NCBI RefSeq assembly: GCF_001040705.1 | Contig: NZ_CVQP01000001.1 | Location: 364,324-428,323 of the forward strand | Direction of reading: 5' to 3' | Length of the DNA: 64,000 bases | Source: Rhodococcus sp. RD6.2 | Lineage (GTDB): Bacteria > Actinomycetota > Actinomycetes > Mycobacteriales > Mycobacteriaceae | Shown: one piece after another, positions 19,875 through 28,473 of the stretch | Numbering within the stretch: position 1 is the stretch's first letter | Layout: every line of letters starts with the position of its first letter | Position numbers and translations under genes: made by a program | The notes under the pieces: model-generated | The model's database searches: none | Told to the model about the DNA's origin: nothing | The model's input: the letters and a program-made list of their open reading frames with translations, nothing else

Positions 19875-21056
19875 ATGGGGATTCGTGTGCTGATGATCGG
19901 GGCGTACCCCCGCGAGGCCGGTGTCGTCGTCGGCGGCATCGAATCGGTGACGAGCACGCTCGTACCGGCGTTGGGCGCGCACTCGGCCGTCGACCGTGTG
20001 ACCGTCCTGTGCTTCCGCAACGACGGCGGCCCGGCGGCCTACCGCAGCGACGGTGACTCCGTCGAGATCTACCACTTGCGTGGGCAGAAACGACTGCGGA
20101 CCGTCACCGGTTCGTTCCTCGACGTGCGGAGGGCGCGTCGACTGGCCGCGCGGCTGGCGCCGGACGTCGTGCACGGTCAGGAGATCGGCTGGTTCGGCGA
20201 CGTCGCGGTCAGGTGCGGCCCGTGCAGCGTGGTGACCGTGCACGGGCTCCCCCATGTGGAGATCCGCCTCGCTGCTCGACATCGGTTTCGAGACCGGCTC
20301 CGCACGCGGCCCGTCACTCGCATGGTCACGCGGGTGCTGCGCCGGGCCCGGGTGGTCATCTCCATCTCGGGGTACGACCGGCGGGAACTCGCGGGACTGA
20401 TCCGCGGGGTCTGTGTCGGGATCCCCAACCCGATCGCGCGCGAGTTCTTCGACCTGGCTGCGTCTGGGCCGACCGAGCCGAGACTGCTGTTCGCCGGGGT
20501 GCTGTCGCCGCGTAAGAACCCGGAGGGCATGTTGCGGGCGTTCGCGCTCGCCCGTCGGGCGGTTCCCGCGGCGCGCCTGACCCTGATGGGGCCGCATCCG
20601 GACCGCGACTACGCGCGCGAGGTCTTGGAGCTCGCCCGCCGGCTGGGGGTGTCCGGCTCCGTCGACGTCACCGGTCTGGTGGACGACGAGCGGATGCGCC
20701 ACGAGCTGGCGCGGGCACGGGCCGTCGTGTTGTTCTCGTGGGAGGAAACAGCACCGACGATCATCGCTCAGGCGATGGCCGCGAGCACACCGGTTGTCGC
20801 GTCCCGCGTCGGAGGCGTCGCGGAGATGGTGCGTGACGGTGACAGCGGTTTCGTGGTGGAGCCGGGGGACGTGGCGGCGCTGGCGCAGCGCATGATCGTG
20901 CTGCTGACCGATCAGGACCTCTGCTCGAGGATGGGCGAGTCCGGTCACGCGGCCGCGCTCGATCGGTTCGAGCCGGGTGCCGTCGCCGACCGGACCGTCG
21001 AAGCGTACCGGCAGGCCCTGGCTGGGAGCCGCAGTACGCAGGGGGAATCGTGGTGA
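19875..21056 (+). CDS. Glycosyltransferase, GT4 family (fourth)
   Basis: GT-B glycosyltransferase of 393 residues. GIESVTSTLVPAL near residue 17 forms the N-terminal nucleotide loop, LLFAGVLSPRKNPEGML lies near 205, and the acidic motif is replaced by EETAPTIIAQAMAAS near 290. GGAGA precedes the ATG by five bases. The gene overlaps the following epimerase by seven bases. It is the last glycosyltransferase of the run; with four GT4, one GT2 and the initiating transferase at 37267, a repeat unit of up to about six sugars is suggested. Confidence 0.87.
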   Translation: MGIRVLMIGAYPREAGVVVGGIESVTSTLVPALGAHSAVDRVTVLCFRNDGGPAAYRSDGDSVEIYHLRGQKRLRTVTGSFLDVRRARRLAARLAPDVVHGQEIGWFGDVAVRCGPCSVVTVHGLPHVEIRLAARHRFRDRLRTRPVTRMVTRVLRRARVVISISGYDRRELAGLIRGVCVGIPNPIAREFFDLAASGPTEPRLLFAGVLSPRKNPEGMLRAFALARRAVPAARLTLMGPHPDRDYAREVLELARRLGVSGSVDVTGLVDDERMRHELARARAVVLFSWEETAPTIIAQAMAASTPVVASRVGGVAEMVRDGDSGFVVEPGDVAALAQRMIVLLTDQDLCSRMGESGHAAALDRFEPGAVADRTVEAYRQALAGSRSTQGESW

Positions 21057-22030
21057 CCGGCGCAGCGCGGCCGTTCGACTGGCGCGGCAGGCCCGTCCTG
21101 GTGACGGGGGGTGCCGGGTTCATCGGGTCACATCTGGTCGAACTGCTCGCCGGGGCGGGCGCGCAGGTTACTGTCCTCGACAACCTGGCCTCCGGTTCGC
21201 CGGCGAACCTCGCGGCCGTCGCCGACCGTGTCGCACTGGACGAACGGGACGTCCGCACCGTCGACTGGGCCGACTACCTCACCGCGCATCCCTGCGACGT
21301 CCTGTTCCATCTGGCCGCGAACGCATACGTGCCACCGTCGGTCGAATCACCTTCGTACGACTGTGAGTTGAACTTCGCGACGACGTTCCGTCTGCTCGAC
21401 GCGCTGCGGGGGACGGGCTGGCCCGGCCGCATGGTCTTCGCCTCCTCGGCGGCCGTATACGGAAACGCGCTGCGCAGTCCGATCACCGAAGAGGACCCGA
21501 CGGTGCCCATCTCGCCGTATGGCGTCGGGAAGCTGGCCGCGGAACGCTATCTGGCGGTGTACAGCCGGCTGTACGGGCTGAACCTCGCTTCTCTTCGGTT
21601 CTTCTCCGCGTACGGGCCGCGGCAGCGCAAGCAGGTGGTCTTCGACTTGTTGAGCAAGATGAGCCGAGATCGCGAGCGCCTGTTCATACACGGCGACGGG
21701 ACTCAGGTACGTGACTTCCTGTACGTCACCGATGCAGCCCGATCGGCAATGATGGTCGCGGCCTGCGGTGCGCTCCGCGGGGAGGCGTACAACGTCGGCG
21801 CGGGAACCCAGTGCAGCATTGACGAATTGGCGCGGCTGCTCTGCGAGATCACCGCGCTCAGTCCGACGTTCGAGTACAGCGGGGTGAATCGCCCCGGTGA
21901 TCCGGAGAAGCTCGTGGTGGACATCCGGCGCCTGTCATCGCTCGGATACCGGCCCCAGGTCGACCTCGCTCACGGCCTGGCGCGGGTGGTCGCGTGGTTC
22001 GGAGAGGTCACGGGCGAGACCTGGCGGTGA
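21050..22030 (+). CDS. NAD-dependent epimerase/dehydratase, UDP-glucose 4-epimerase-like
   Basis: Extended short-chain dehydrogenase of 326 residues with the NAD motif GGAGFIGSH near residue 22 and the catalytic SPYGVGK (YxxxK) near 155, preceded by a serine-rich SSAAVYG strand. The best functional guess is interconversion of UDP-hexoses or UDP-uronates at C4, but GDP- or dTDP-sugar dehydratases share these motifs. The GTG start overlaps the glycosyltransferase stop. It is followed by an AT-rich intergenic stretch before the AlgD-like gene, the only real break in the operon. Confidence 0.85.
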   Translation: MVTGAARPFDWRGRPVLVTGGAGFIGSHLVELLAGAGAQVTVLDNLASGSPANLAAVADRVALDERDVRTVDWADYLTAHPCDVLFHLAANAYVPPSVESPSYDCELNFATTFRLLDALRGTGWPGRMVFASSAAVYGNALRSPITEEDPTVPISPYGVGKLAAERYLAVYSRLYGLNLASLRFFSAYGPRQRKQVVFDLLSKMSRDRERLFIHGDGTQVRDFLYVTDAARSAMMVAACGALRGEAYNVGAGTQCSIDELARLLCEITALSPTFEYSGVNRPGDPEKLVVDIRRLSSLGYRPQVDLAHGLARVVAWFGEVTGETWR

Positions 22031-22186
22031 CGACCGTCGAGCGGATGCGAATCCGACGAGATCTGCGGTGGAAGTCTCTCGAAACTCCAAAACGGGGATA
22101 GAGTATGTAAGGAAGCATTTGAATGACCACACAGTTTAGTATTGGTTTACTTTTCAGCCCCTCGGTCTGGGAGTGATGTGAGTCTG
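22031..22186 (+). promoter_or_regulatory. AT-rich intergenic region upstream of the GDP-mannose dehydrogenase gene
   Basis: About 155 bases separating two coupled blocks of the operon. From about 22080 to 22160 the sequence is strikingly A/T-rich compared with the flanking DNA and contains TAGAGT, TATGTA and TAGTAT hexamers that could act as -10 elements, but no convincing -35 at 17-18 bases could be fixed. An internal promoter giving independent control of GDP-mannuronate supply is the likely function. Confidence 0.35.
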
Positions 22187-23563
22187 ATGGCAGATACCGA
22201 TTCGGGTGGCGCGATCGGCTCCCGCCGATCATCGGTGAGCGTGTTCGGTCTCGGGTACGTCGGCTGTGTGTCGGTGGCCTGCCTGGCGGCGTTGGGGCAT
22301 CGCGTCGTCGGGGTGGACGTGAACCCGGCGAAGACCGCGTTCCTGCGGCGGGGAGAGTCCCCGGTTGTCGAGGAGAGAATCGGGGATCTCGTCGCCGAGG
22401 GTGTGCGCGCGGGACTGCTCACCGTCGGCGACGCCGGGGCCGCCGTGCTCGGCACGGACGTCACCCTGGTCTGCGTCGGCACTCCGTCGGCACCGGGCGG
22501 TGGGCTGTCGACGCTCCACCTCGAGCGGGTGACCGACGAGCTCGGCGCCGCGCTCGCGGTCAAGGACGACTACCACACCGTCGCCTATCGGAGCACCATG
22601 ATCCCGGGAACCTGTGCAGAACAGCTGATTCCGCGCCTGGAAAGAGTATCGGGCAAGCGTGTGGGAGTGGATTTCGGAGTCTGCGTCAACCCGGAGTTCC
22701 TCCGGGAGGGCAGCAGCGTGACGGACTTCTTCGACCCGCCGAAGGTCGTGGTCGGCGCGTCCGACGGGCGAGCCGCCGCCGCTGTCGAGAATCTGTACGA
22801 GGGCCTGGGCGGTCCGCGATTCCGGGTGCCCGTCGAGGTCGCCGAGATGATCAAGTACGTCGACAACAGCTTCCATGCACTGAAGGTGGACTTCGGCAAC
22901 GAGATCGGTGCGATATGTGCGGCGCTGGGGGTCGACTCCCACGCCGTCATGGACGTCTTCCTCTCCGACACGAAGCTCAACATCAGCACCGCGTACCTGC
23001 GCCCGGGCTTCGCGTTCGGCGGATCGTGCCTCCCGAAGGACATCCGGGCGCTGATGCACACGGCCCGGGTGCACGACGTCGAGGTTCCGGTCCTGGCGAA
23101 CGTCCTGGTCTCCAACGAGACACATCTGCGCCGGGCGCTGGACGCGGTGATCGCGACGAGGCGGCGCAGGATCGGTATCTTCGGACTCTCGTTCAAGTCC
23201 GGCACCGACGACCTGCGGGAGAGCCCGATGGTCGAGCTGGCGGAGCGGCTGCTCGGCAAAGGGTACGACGTGCGCATCTACGATGCTCACGTCGCGCTGT
23301 CGCGACTGGTCGGCGCCAACCGTGCCTACCTGGAGGAACTGCTGCCACACATCGGCGAGATCCTCACCGACGACGTGGAACTCGTCCTCGCCGAGTCGGA
23401 CGTCCTGATCGCCGGGTCTGCCGAACCCGCGGTCGTCGCGGCGCTCGCGCGGGCCACGCCCCGTCACACTGTGGTGGACCTCGTCCGGTCCCCCGGGGCC
23501 CCGGACCACGGGCGCGGCGAGGATCGGGTGGTGGCCGAGGGGATCGGGGCCGGCCGTCGGTGA
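22187..23563 (+). CDS. UDP-glucose/GDP-mannose dehydrogenase family, AlgD-like GDP-mannose 6-dehydrogenase
   Basis: NAD-dependent four-electron oxidation of a nucleotide-hexose to its uronic acid. The Rossmann motif GLGYVGCVS lies near residue 18 and the catalytic cysteine in GGSCLPKD near 280. The match is closer to Pseudomonas AlgD than to UDP-glucose dehydrogenase: GVDFGVCVNPEFLREG, DTKLN before the AYLRPGFAFGGSCLPKD region, LSFKSGTDDLRESP near 345 and a late VGANRAYLEELLPHI segment are all AlgD-like. The predicted product is therefore GDP-mannuronic acid. ATG 22187 is used; GTG 22178, with GGGAG four bases upstream, would add three residues. Its stop overlaps the flippase start (GTGA). 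Confidence 0.88.
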   Translation: MADTDSGGAIGSRRSSVSVFGLGYVGCVSVACLAALGHRVVGVDVNPAKTAFLRRGESPVVEERIGDLVAEGVRAGLLTVGDAGAAVLGTDVTLVCVGTPSAPGGGLSTLHLERVTDELGAALAVKDDYHTVAYRSTMIPGTCAEQLIPRLERVSGKRVGVDFGVCVNPEFLREGSSVTDFFDPPKVVVGASDGRAAAAVENLYEGLGGPRFRVPVEVAEMIKYVDNSFHALKVDFGNEIGAICAALGVDSHAVMDVFLSDTKLNISTAYLRPGFAFGGSCLPKDIRALMHTARVHDVEVPVLANVLVSNETHLRRALDAVIATRRRRIGIFGLSFKSGTDDLRESPMVELAERLLGKGYDVRIYDAHVALSRLVGANRAYLEELLPHIGEILTDDVELVLAESDVLIAGSAEPAVVAALARATPRHTVVDLVRSPGAPDHGRGEDRVVAEGIGAGRR

Positions 23564-25092
23564 GGATCGACCACGCCCCCGACAGCGACGAGCGGCCCGT
23601 CGGACCGCTCGGCTCCCTCCTGCGGCGCGGTGCCGTGCTGTCCGCGTCCGGGCTCATGATCGTGCAGATCATCGCCTTCGTGCAGACGCTCGTTCTGGCG
23701 CGGCTGCTCGACCCGCAGGCCGTCGGCGTGTTCACCGCGGGCACGGTATTGACGTCCCTGCTCGCGGTCCTGACCCACGGCACCCTCGCGCAGGCACTGA
23801 TTCAACGCGGACGCGACGTCGAGGACGCCGCCGTCACCGTGTTCTGGGCGTCCGCCGCCGCCGGTCTCGGCATGGGGCTGCTCATGCTGGCCGCGGCCCC
23901 GCTCCTCGGTCGCGTCTTTCACAACACCCAGGTCGCGGCGGTGGCCGCGGTGATGTCGGGAAGCATGCTGCTGATGTCCGTCACGACCGTGCCGGACGCA
24001 TTGATGCAGAGGCGTTTCCAATTCACTCGCAGGGTCGTCGTCGACCCGGCGGTCGGGCTCGCCTACGCCGTCGGCGCGATCGTCCCTGCGGCGCTCGGCC
24101 TCGGGGTGTGGTCCATGGTGATCGGTTCCTACCTCTCGCTGGTGGTGTGGATCGTCGCGAGTTGGTGGTTGGCGCACTGGGTTCCGTGGCACGGCCGGTT
24201 CTCGGTCGGGCTGTGGCGGGAGATGGCGGTCTTCTCCTTCCCGCTGTTGCTGGACGGGGTGGCCGGCCGCCTGCAGGAGGCCGTCGGGTTGACGCTCGTC
24301 GGTCGCGAGCTCGACGAGAGTGCGCTCGGCGGCTACCGGTTCGGTCGGCGAATCGCCCTGCTCCCCGGCATGGCCGTCGTCCAGATCGGTTCGTACGTGC
24401 TGCTTCCGGCGTTCTCCCGGATCGCGTCCGACAGTCGTCGTTTGCGGGATGCCTTCGTCCGGGCACTGACCTGGATCTGGCTGGCGGCGGCTCCGACGGC
24501 CGCGGTGATGGCGGCGCTCGGCACACCCGCGGTGGTCCTGCTCCTCGGCGAGCCATGGCGCTCCGCTGGGATGGCCGCGGCGGCGATGGCCGGCCTCGGG
24601 CTCGGGGTCGCGATGACCGCCGTCAGTTCCGAAGCGCTGAAGGGCGCGGGCCGGTCGGGCCGGCTTAACTGGATGACCGGCGTGGGGCTGCTGACCGGCA
24701 TTCCGCTGCTGCTCGTGCTGTTGCCGTTCGGCCTGACCGGCGTCGGCACCGCCGCGTCCGTGTCGGCGATCCTCGTCGGCGTCACCGGCCTCGTCGCGGC
24801 CGGGCCCATCGTCCGTGTGTCGGGCCGGGAGATGCTGAGGGTGCTGGTTCCCCCGCTCGTCGCCGCGTTGGTCGGCGTGCTGGTGATCGTGCCGGTGGAG
24901 CACTTCGTCGGGCACGCCGATCAGCGGTCGACACTGATCGGACTGTTCGTGATCACGGCGGAGAGTCTCGGCCTGCTCGCCGTCTACCTGCTGTCCCTGA
25001 GAGTGATCGCCCCCGCGACGGCGGCCCGGATCGGCGACGCCGCCCGCGCCCTCCGCTCCGGGGTTGGAGCCGGGCTGATGAGGGGCGCGTAG
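23560..25092 (+). CDS. Lipopolysaccharide/oligosaccharide flippase (Wzx-like, MOP superfamily)
   Basis: Membrane protein of 510 residues with twelve to fourteen predicted hydrophobic segments. The N-terminal pattern (GAVLSASGLMIVQIIAF then LVLARLLDPQAVGVFTAG) is characteristic of the polysaccharide biosynthesis branch of the MOP flippases, related to WzxC. It should move the undecaprenyl-linked repeat unit across the membrane for the Wzy-like polymerase at 11662. The GTG start overlaps the dehydrogenase stop, and its TAG stop abuts the next ATG with no gap. Confidence 0.88.
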   Translation: MRIDHAPDSDERPVGPLGSLLRRGAVLSASGLMIVQIIAFVQTLVLARLLDPQAVGVFTAGTVLTSLLAVLTHGTLAQALIQRGRDVEDAAVTVFWASAAAGLGMGLLMLAAAPLLGRVFHNTQVAAVAAVMSGSMLLMSVTTVPDALMQRRFQFTRRVVVDPAVGLAYAVGAIVPAALGLGVWSMVIGSYLSLVVWIVASWWLAHWVPWHGRFSVGLWREMAVFSFPLLLDGVAGRLQEAVGLTLVGRELDESALGGYRFGRRIALLPGMAVVQIGSYVLLPAFSRIASDSRRLRDAFVRALTWIWLAAAPTAAVMAALGTPAVVLLLGEPWRSAGMAAAAMAGLGLGVAMTAVSSEALKGAGRSGRLNWMTGVGLLTGIPLLLVLLPFGLTGVGTAASVSAILVGVTGLVAAGPIVRVSGREMLRVLVPPLVAALVGVLVIVPVEHFVGHADQRSTLIGLFVITAESLGLLAVYLLSLRVIAPATAARIGDAARALRSGVGAGLMRGA

Positions 25093-25656
25093 ATGGTTCG
25101 GGAGGCGGGGACGGTCCGGCGGCGGTGGCTGCTGCCGTGTGCCTTCGTGTTGGTGCTGCTGGCGGCCGGTGTCGTCGGTGCCGGGGTCCCGGTGTACGTC
25201 CACCCGCGTGTCGACGCCCTCCGGCCCGTCGATGCGATCTTCGTGCTCGGAGGTCCGGGCTACGAGCGGTACGCGTACGGGCTGGATCTGGCGCGGCGCG
25301 GCCTGTCGGACTCGGTCGTCCTGTCGGATCCGTCGGCGGGGGAGGACGACTGGATCGCCGAGCAGTGCCGCACGCAGGACACCTTCGCCGTCGACTGTTT
25401 CGCTCCGCAACCGGCCACCACCCGGGGCGAGGCGGAGGAGCTCGGTCGACTGGCACGTGCCCGCGGCTGGCACAGCGTCATCGTCGTCACGAACATCGCG
25501 CACGTGTCGCGGGCACGGTTCATCGTGGAGCGGTGCTTCCCCGGTGACCTCGTCATGGCGGCGTATCCCGGCGGTCGAACGCTGCCTCGGATCGCCTGGC
25601 AGTACGTGTATCAGTCGGCGGGTTACGTGCGGGCCGCGCTCGATCCGGGCTGCTGA
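25093..25656 (+). CDS. YdcF/ElyC/SanA family (DUF218) protein
   Basis: Small protein of 187 residues with one N-terminal membrane anchor (LLPCAFVLVLLAAGVVGAGV) and a DUF218 domain: AIFVLGGPGYERYAYGLDL near residue 48, the conserved acidic/threonine patch around TRGEAEELGRLA near 108, and VVTNIAHVSRARFIVER near 135. Members act at the cell envelope, and E. coli ElyC affects lipid carrier-dependent envelope synthesis; the chemistry is unknown. It begins immediately after the flippase stop and is the final gene of the operon. Its last 34 bases overlap the 3' end of the antisense methyltransferase gene. Confidence 0.8.
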   Translation: MVREAGTVRRRWLLPCAFVLVLLAAGVVGAGVPVYVHPRVDALRPVDAIFVLGGPGYERYAYGLDLARRGLSDSVVLSDPSAGEDDWIAEQCRTQDTFAVDCFAPQPATTRGEAEELGRLARARGWHSVIVVTNIAHVSRARFIVERCFPGDLVMAAYPGGRTLPRIAWQYVYQSAGYVRAALDPGC

Positions 25657-26819
25657 ACACGGGTGGGTGGTGCGGGTGACTGTCCGTGTGGGTGGTGCGG
25701 GTGATTGTCCGGTGGGTGGCGCGGGTGGCTGTCGTCCGCCCAGTCGAGCACCCACCGGCCTTCCAGGTCGGGAAGCGCCTGCCGGACCTCCGGGAAGAGG
25801 TCGGGCAGCGTCAGCAGGACTCGGTCGGGCTGCGCTGCGACCAGCTCCGCCGGCGAGACGACGGGGATATCCGTGCCGGGCATGCGTCGGCCCTGTTTGG
25901 CCTCGGACGCGTCCGCGACCGCAGCGATCAGGCGCCGGTCGATGTCGGCGTGGTGCAGGAGTGCGACCGCCCGTGACGAGGCGCCGTAGGCATGCACGCG
26001 CACGCCGGCGTCGGCCGCTGATTCGAGCCAGGCGCGCAGCGATCGTGCCTGCCTGTCCGCTGACTCCTGAAGCTGCGCAACGACTGTCATGCTGTCGATC
26101 CGGAAGGCGCTTTCGGTGCGCAGAATCCGTCGGACGGTTGACGATGTGCCCTCGACGGGCGAGCGGGTGGCCACGACCAGGACGGTGCCGCCGTACAGCG
26201 GAAACTCCCATGCGGCCACGACGTGCATCCCGACCTGTGCCAGAAGTCGGATCAGTGCGGTCAGGGAGTAGTACGCGAAGTGCTTGTGCCGAAGGGCGTT
26301 CCACTGCTCTTGCCGCACGATCGTGTGCAGCGAATGGAATTGGATGAGAAGCGTGCCGTCGGGCGCCACCGCGGCGGCACGCTCCTCGAATGCGCCGTGC
26401 TGATCGGCCTCGTGCATGATTCCGAAACAGTCGATGACCACGTCGCCGGGTGTGCCACGCCCAGGGGCGCGCAAGCCGCGGTCGGTGAGCAGTGGGAGCC
26501 AGCTGCCGCCGTGAGGGCTCCCGAACTCGACAACGGTGTGGCCGACCAGCCAACCCTGTCCATCGAGGATTCGAACCGCTTCGTCGGCTTGGTCCCTCAG
26601 TGCCTGTGGTTCGATTCCGCGTGGCTCCTGGGCCGTCGTGTCGTCCTCGGCGAGCTGAGCCAGGCCGCAATCACGACACAGTTCCATCGCGAGCGGATGG
26701 CCGGCCTCGTCGGGTGAAACCGGCGTCGAGGCCAGTGGAAAATGATCCGCCGCCGGGACGTGGCCGAGGTCGAGGACCCGGTCGGTGTCATGGCATCCGC
26801 AGCCCCGGCAACGCATCAT
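25623..26819 (-). CDS. Zinc-ribbon class I SAM C-methyltransferase-like protein
   Basis: Protein of 398 residues with the architecture of sugar 3-C-methyltransferases (TylCIII/NovU type). An N-terminal Cys4 zinc site (CRGCGC then CRDCG) is followed by a SAM-binding core with a degenerate glycine motif (VEFGSPHGGSW near residue 95), the catalytic-region HKHFAYYS near 180 and a C-terminal YGASSRAVALL domain near 275. The last 35 residues are a His/Pro-rich tail encoded by short tandem repeats (25663-25734), unlike the rest of the family. Because the SAM motif is weak, activity is uncertain. It diverges from the RmlC-like gene 59 bases away. Confidence 0.78.
   Translation of the reverse strand: MMRCRGCGCHDTDRVLDLGHVPAADHFPLASTPVSPDEAGHPLAMELCRDCGLAQLAEDDTTAQEPRGIEPQALRDQADEAVRILDGQGWLVGHTVVEFGSPHGGSWLPLLTDRGLRAPGRGTPGDVVIDCFGIMHEADQHGAFEERAAAVAPDGTLLIQFHSLHTIVRQEQWNALRHKHFAYYSLTALIRLLAQVGMHVVAAWEFPLYGGTVLVVATRSPVEGTSSTVRRILRTESAFRIDSMTVVAQLQESADRQARSLRAWLESAADAGVRVHAYGASSRAVALLHHADIDRRLIAAVADASEAKQGRRMPGTDIPVVSPAELVAAQPDRVLLTLPDLFPEVRQALPDLEGRWVLDWADDSHPRHPPDNHPHHPHGQSPAPPTRVQQPGSSAART
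25663..25734. repeat. Three imperfect tandem repeats of about 24 bases
   Basis: Units beginning near 25663, 25688 and 25712 share the core GTGGGTGGTGCGGGTGA followed by a TGTCCG-like end. They lie where the plus-strand operon ends and the antisense methyltransferase terminates, and encode the latter's His/Pro-rich tail. Slippage expansion of a gene end is the simplest explanation. Confidence 0.7.
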
Positions 26820-26878
26820 CGACCGCGGGGTCGATCGAATCGGCGGAATCCGGGACCGGAACGGTGGAGGATGAGTCC

Positions 26879-27421
26879 ATGCGCGTCGAAGCCACCGACT
26901 TGGCAGATGTTCTCGTGTTCCGGCCCGAGCCCTTCAGAGATGATCGCGGGCTCTTCACTCGGACGTTCGACGCCCGGGACGCGGAGCTTGTGGGGATCCG
27001 CGGTGCAGACTTCGTCCAGGACTCCCAGTCCCGGTCGCTGCTCGGTGTCATCCGGGGTATGCACGGTCGTCGGGGGCGCGGCGAGGCGAAGTTGGTTCGG
27101 TGTGCACACGGTGCTGTGCACGATGTGCTGGTCGACATTCGCCCCGGATCTCCGACCTTCGGAGTCCATCGGGCCTTCACTCTCGACGACGTCGACTTCG
27201 TCTCCCTCTACGTCCCGCCCGGGTTCCTCCACGGATTCCAGGCGATCAGCCCGGTTGCCGACGTCTGCTATCGGATCGATCGGGAACACGACCCGACCGA
27301 GGACATCGCTGTGGCGCACGACGATCCGGACCTCCGTATCGCGTGGCCGCTGCCGGTGACGGCGATCAGCGCGCGTGACGCCGACGCCGGGTCGTGGGGT
27401 GACCTCGTGAGTCGCCTCTGA
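26879..27421 (+). CDS. dTDP-4-dehydrorhamnose 3,5-epimerase family protein (RmlC-like)
   Basis: Cupin-fold sugar epimerase of 180 residues. Family marks include FRDDRGLFTRTF near residue 20, GVIRGMHGRRG near 58 (the catalytic His in RGMH), a KLVRCAHGAVHDVLVDIR strand pair near 72 and PPGFLHGFQ near 118. GGAGG eight bases before ATG 26879 fixes the start. It is the only plus-strand gene in the tailoring block, converging on the NAD-dependent epimerase. Because the partners suggest a CDP-sugar, it may epimerise a 4-keto intermediate other than dTDP-rhamnose. Confidence 0.88.
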   Translation: MRVEATDLADVLVFRPEPFRDDRGLFTRTFDARDAELVGIRGADFVQDSQSRSLLGVIRGMHGRRGRGEAKLVRCAHGAVHDVLVDIRPGSPTFGVHRAFTLDDVDFVSLYVPPGFLHGFQAISPVADVCYRIDREHDPTEDIAVAHDDPDLRIAWPLPVTAISARDADAGSWGDLVSRL

Positions 27422-27431
27422 AGGTCCGCGG

Positions 27432-28472
27432 TCATGCATTTCGCACGCCGATCGGCCGTGGACGCAGGGAGTCGTCGACTCGTCCGTCCCAACGCAGGCG
27501 CTCGAGCCGAGTGAGCCGCGTGAACCTGGAATCGAAGTCGACCGCGCTCAGCCCCCACCGGCGGTACTGCCGGTACAACTCGACGGCTCCGTCGGCAATT
27601 GTCCACTTCGCCTCGAATCCACCCAACCCGGTTCGGATGGAGGAGAAGTCGACTCGGTACGAACGGGCGTCCGCGCCGGACTCTCCGGTGATGGTGACGG
27701 TCGAACCCGGCACCACCTCGGCAACGGCCGAGGCGATCTCTGCGACGGTGAGGTTGTTTTCTTCTGTGCCGACATTGAATGCGGAGCAGTGGATCCGATC
27801 GACCGGCGCGTCGAGTGCGCACGCGAAGGCGGCGGCGATGTCGCGAGCGTGGACGAGCGGTCGCCACGGCGTGCCGTCGGACAGCACGCGGACCTCGCCG
27901 GTCAGCAGTGCGAGACCCACCAGGTTGTTGAGCACGATGTCGGCGCGCAGTCGCGGCGAGAAACCGAAGGCGGTGGCGTTGCGCAGGAACACCGGTGAGA
28001 ATCCGGAGTCGGCGAGGGATGCCACATCGTCCTCGACCCGGACCTTGCTCTCGGCGTACGGAGTCAGCGGGCGAAGCGAGGCCTGCTCGGTGACGAGTTC
28101 GTCGCCGGCCGCGCCGTACACGGAACAGGTGGATGCGTACAGGAATCGTTTTACCCCTGCATCTTTCGCAATTCTGGCCAACCGAACCGAGGCGTGGTGA
28201 TTGATGTCGTAGGTGATTTCCGGGTCGAGTGAGCCGAGCGGATCGTTCGACAGTGCTGCGAGATGGATGACGGCATCGAACCCGGTCAGCTGGTTGGCCG
28301 CCACGTCGCGAAGGTCGACGGCGATCGTCGGAGGGTCGTCGGGTGCCGGACCGAGGACGCAGTCGGCGAACAGTCCGGTGTCGAGCCCGACGACGTGGTG
28401 CCCGGCGGCGCGGAGCACCGGCACCATGACCGTCCCGAGATAGCCCTGGTGACCGGTTACGAGGACTCGCAT
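27432..28472 (-). CDS. NAD-dependent epimerase/dehydratase (nucleotide-sugar)
   Basis: Extended short-chain dehydrogenase of 346 residues: TGHQGYLGTVM NAD motif at residue 7, HLAALSNDPLG near 70, catalytic ASTCSVYG near 113 with Tyr-x-x-x-Lys in TPYAESK near 135. Similar proteins accompany glucose-1-phosphate cytidylyltransferase and PIG-L genes in rhizobia and actinobacteria, so a 4-ketoreductase or epimerase step on a CDP-sugar is plausible. Its start lies one base downstream of the deacetylase stop in the minus-strand operon. No separate CDP-glucose 4,6-dehydratase is visible, and this protein could supply that activity. Confidence 0.82.
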   Translation of the reverse strand: MRVLVTGHQGYLGTVMVPVLRAAGHHVVGLDTGLFADCVLGPAPDDPPTIAVDLRDVAANQLTGFDAVIHLAALSNDPLGSLDPEITYDINHHASVRLARIAKDAGVKRFLYASTCSVYGAAGDELVTEQASLRPLTPYAESKVRVEDDVASLADSGFSPVFLRNATAFGFSPRLRADIVLNNLVGLALLTGEVRVLSDGTPWRPLVHARDIAAAFACALDAPVDRIHCSAFNVGTEENNLTVAEIASAVAEVVPGSTVTITGESGADARSYRVDFSSIRTGLGGFEAKWTIADGAVELYRQYRRWGLSAVDFDSRFTRLTRLERLRWDGRVDDSLRPRPIGVRNA

Positions 28473-28473
28473 G

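Noticed and set aside
25663-25734. CRISPR-like array
   Set aside because: The repeats are contiguous, without spacers, and only three units; no cas genes occur in the window.
23464-26670. Minus-strand open frame of over 1000 codons
   Set aside because: It lies antisense to the AlgD-like, flippase and YdcF-like genes, is extremely Arg/His/Gln/Pro-rich and shows no domain. It is a by-product of high-GC third positions.
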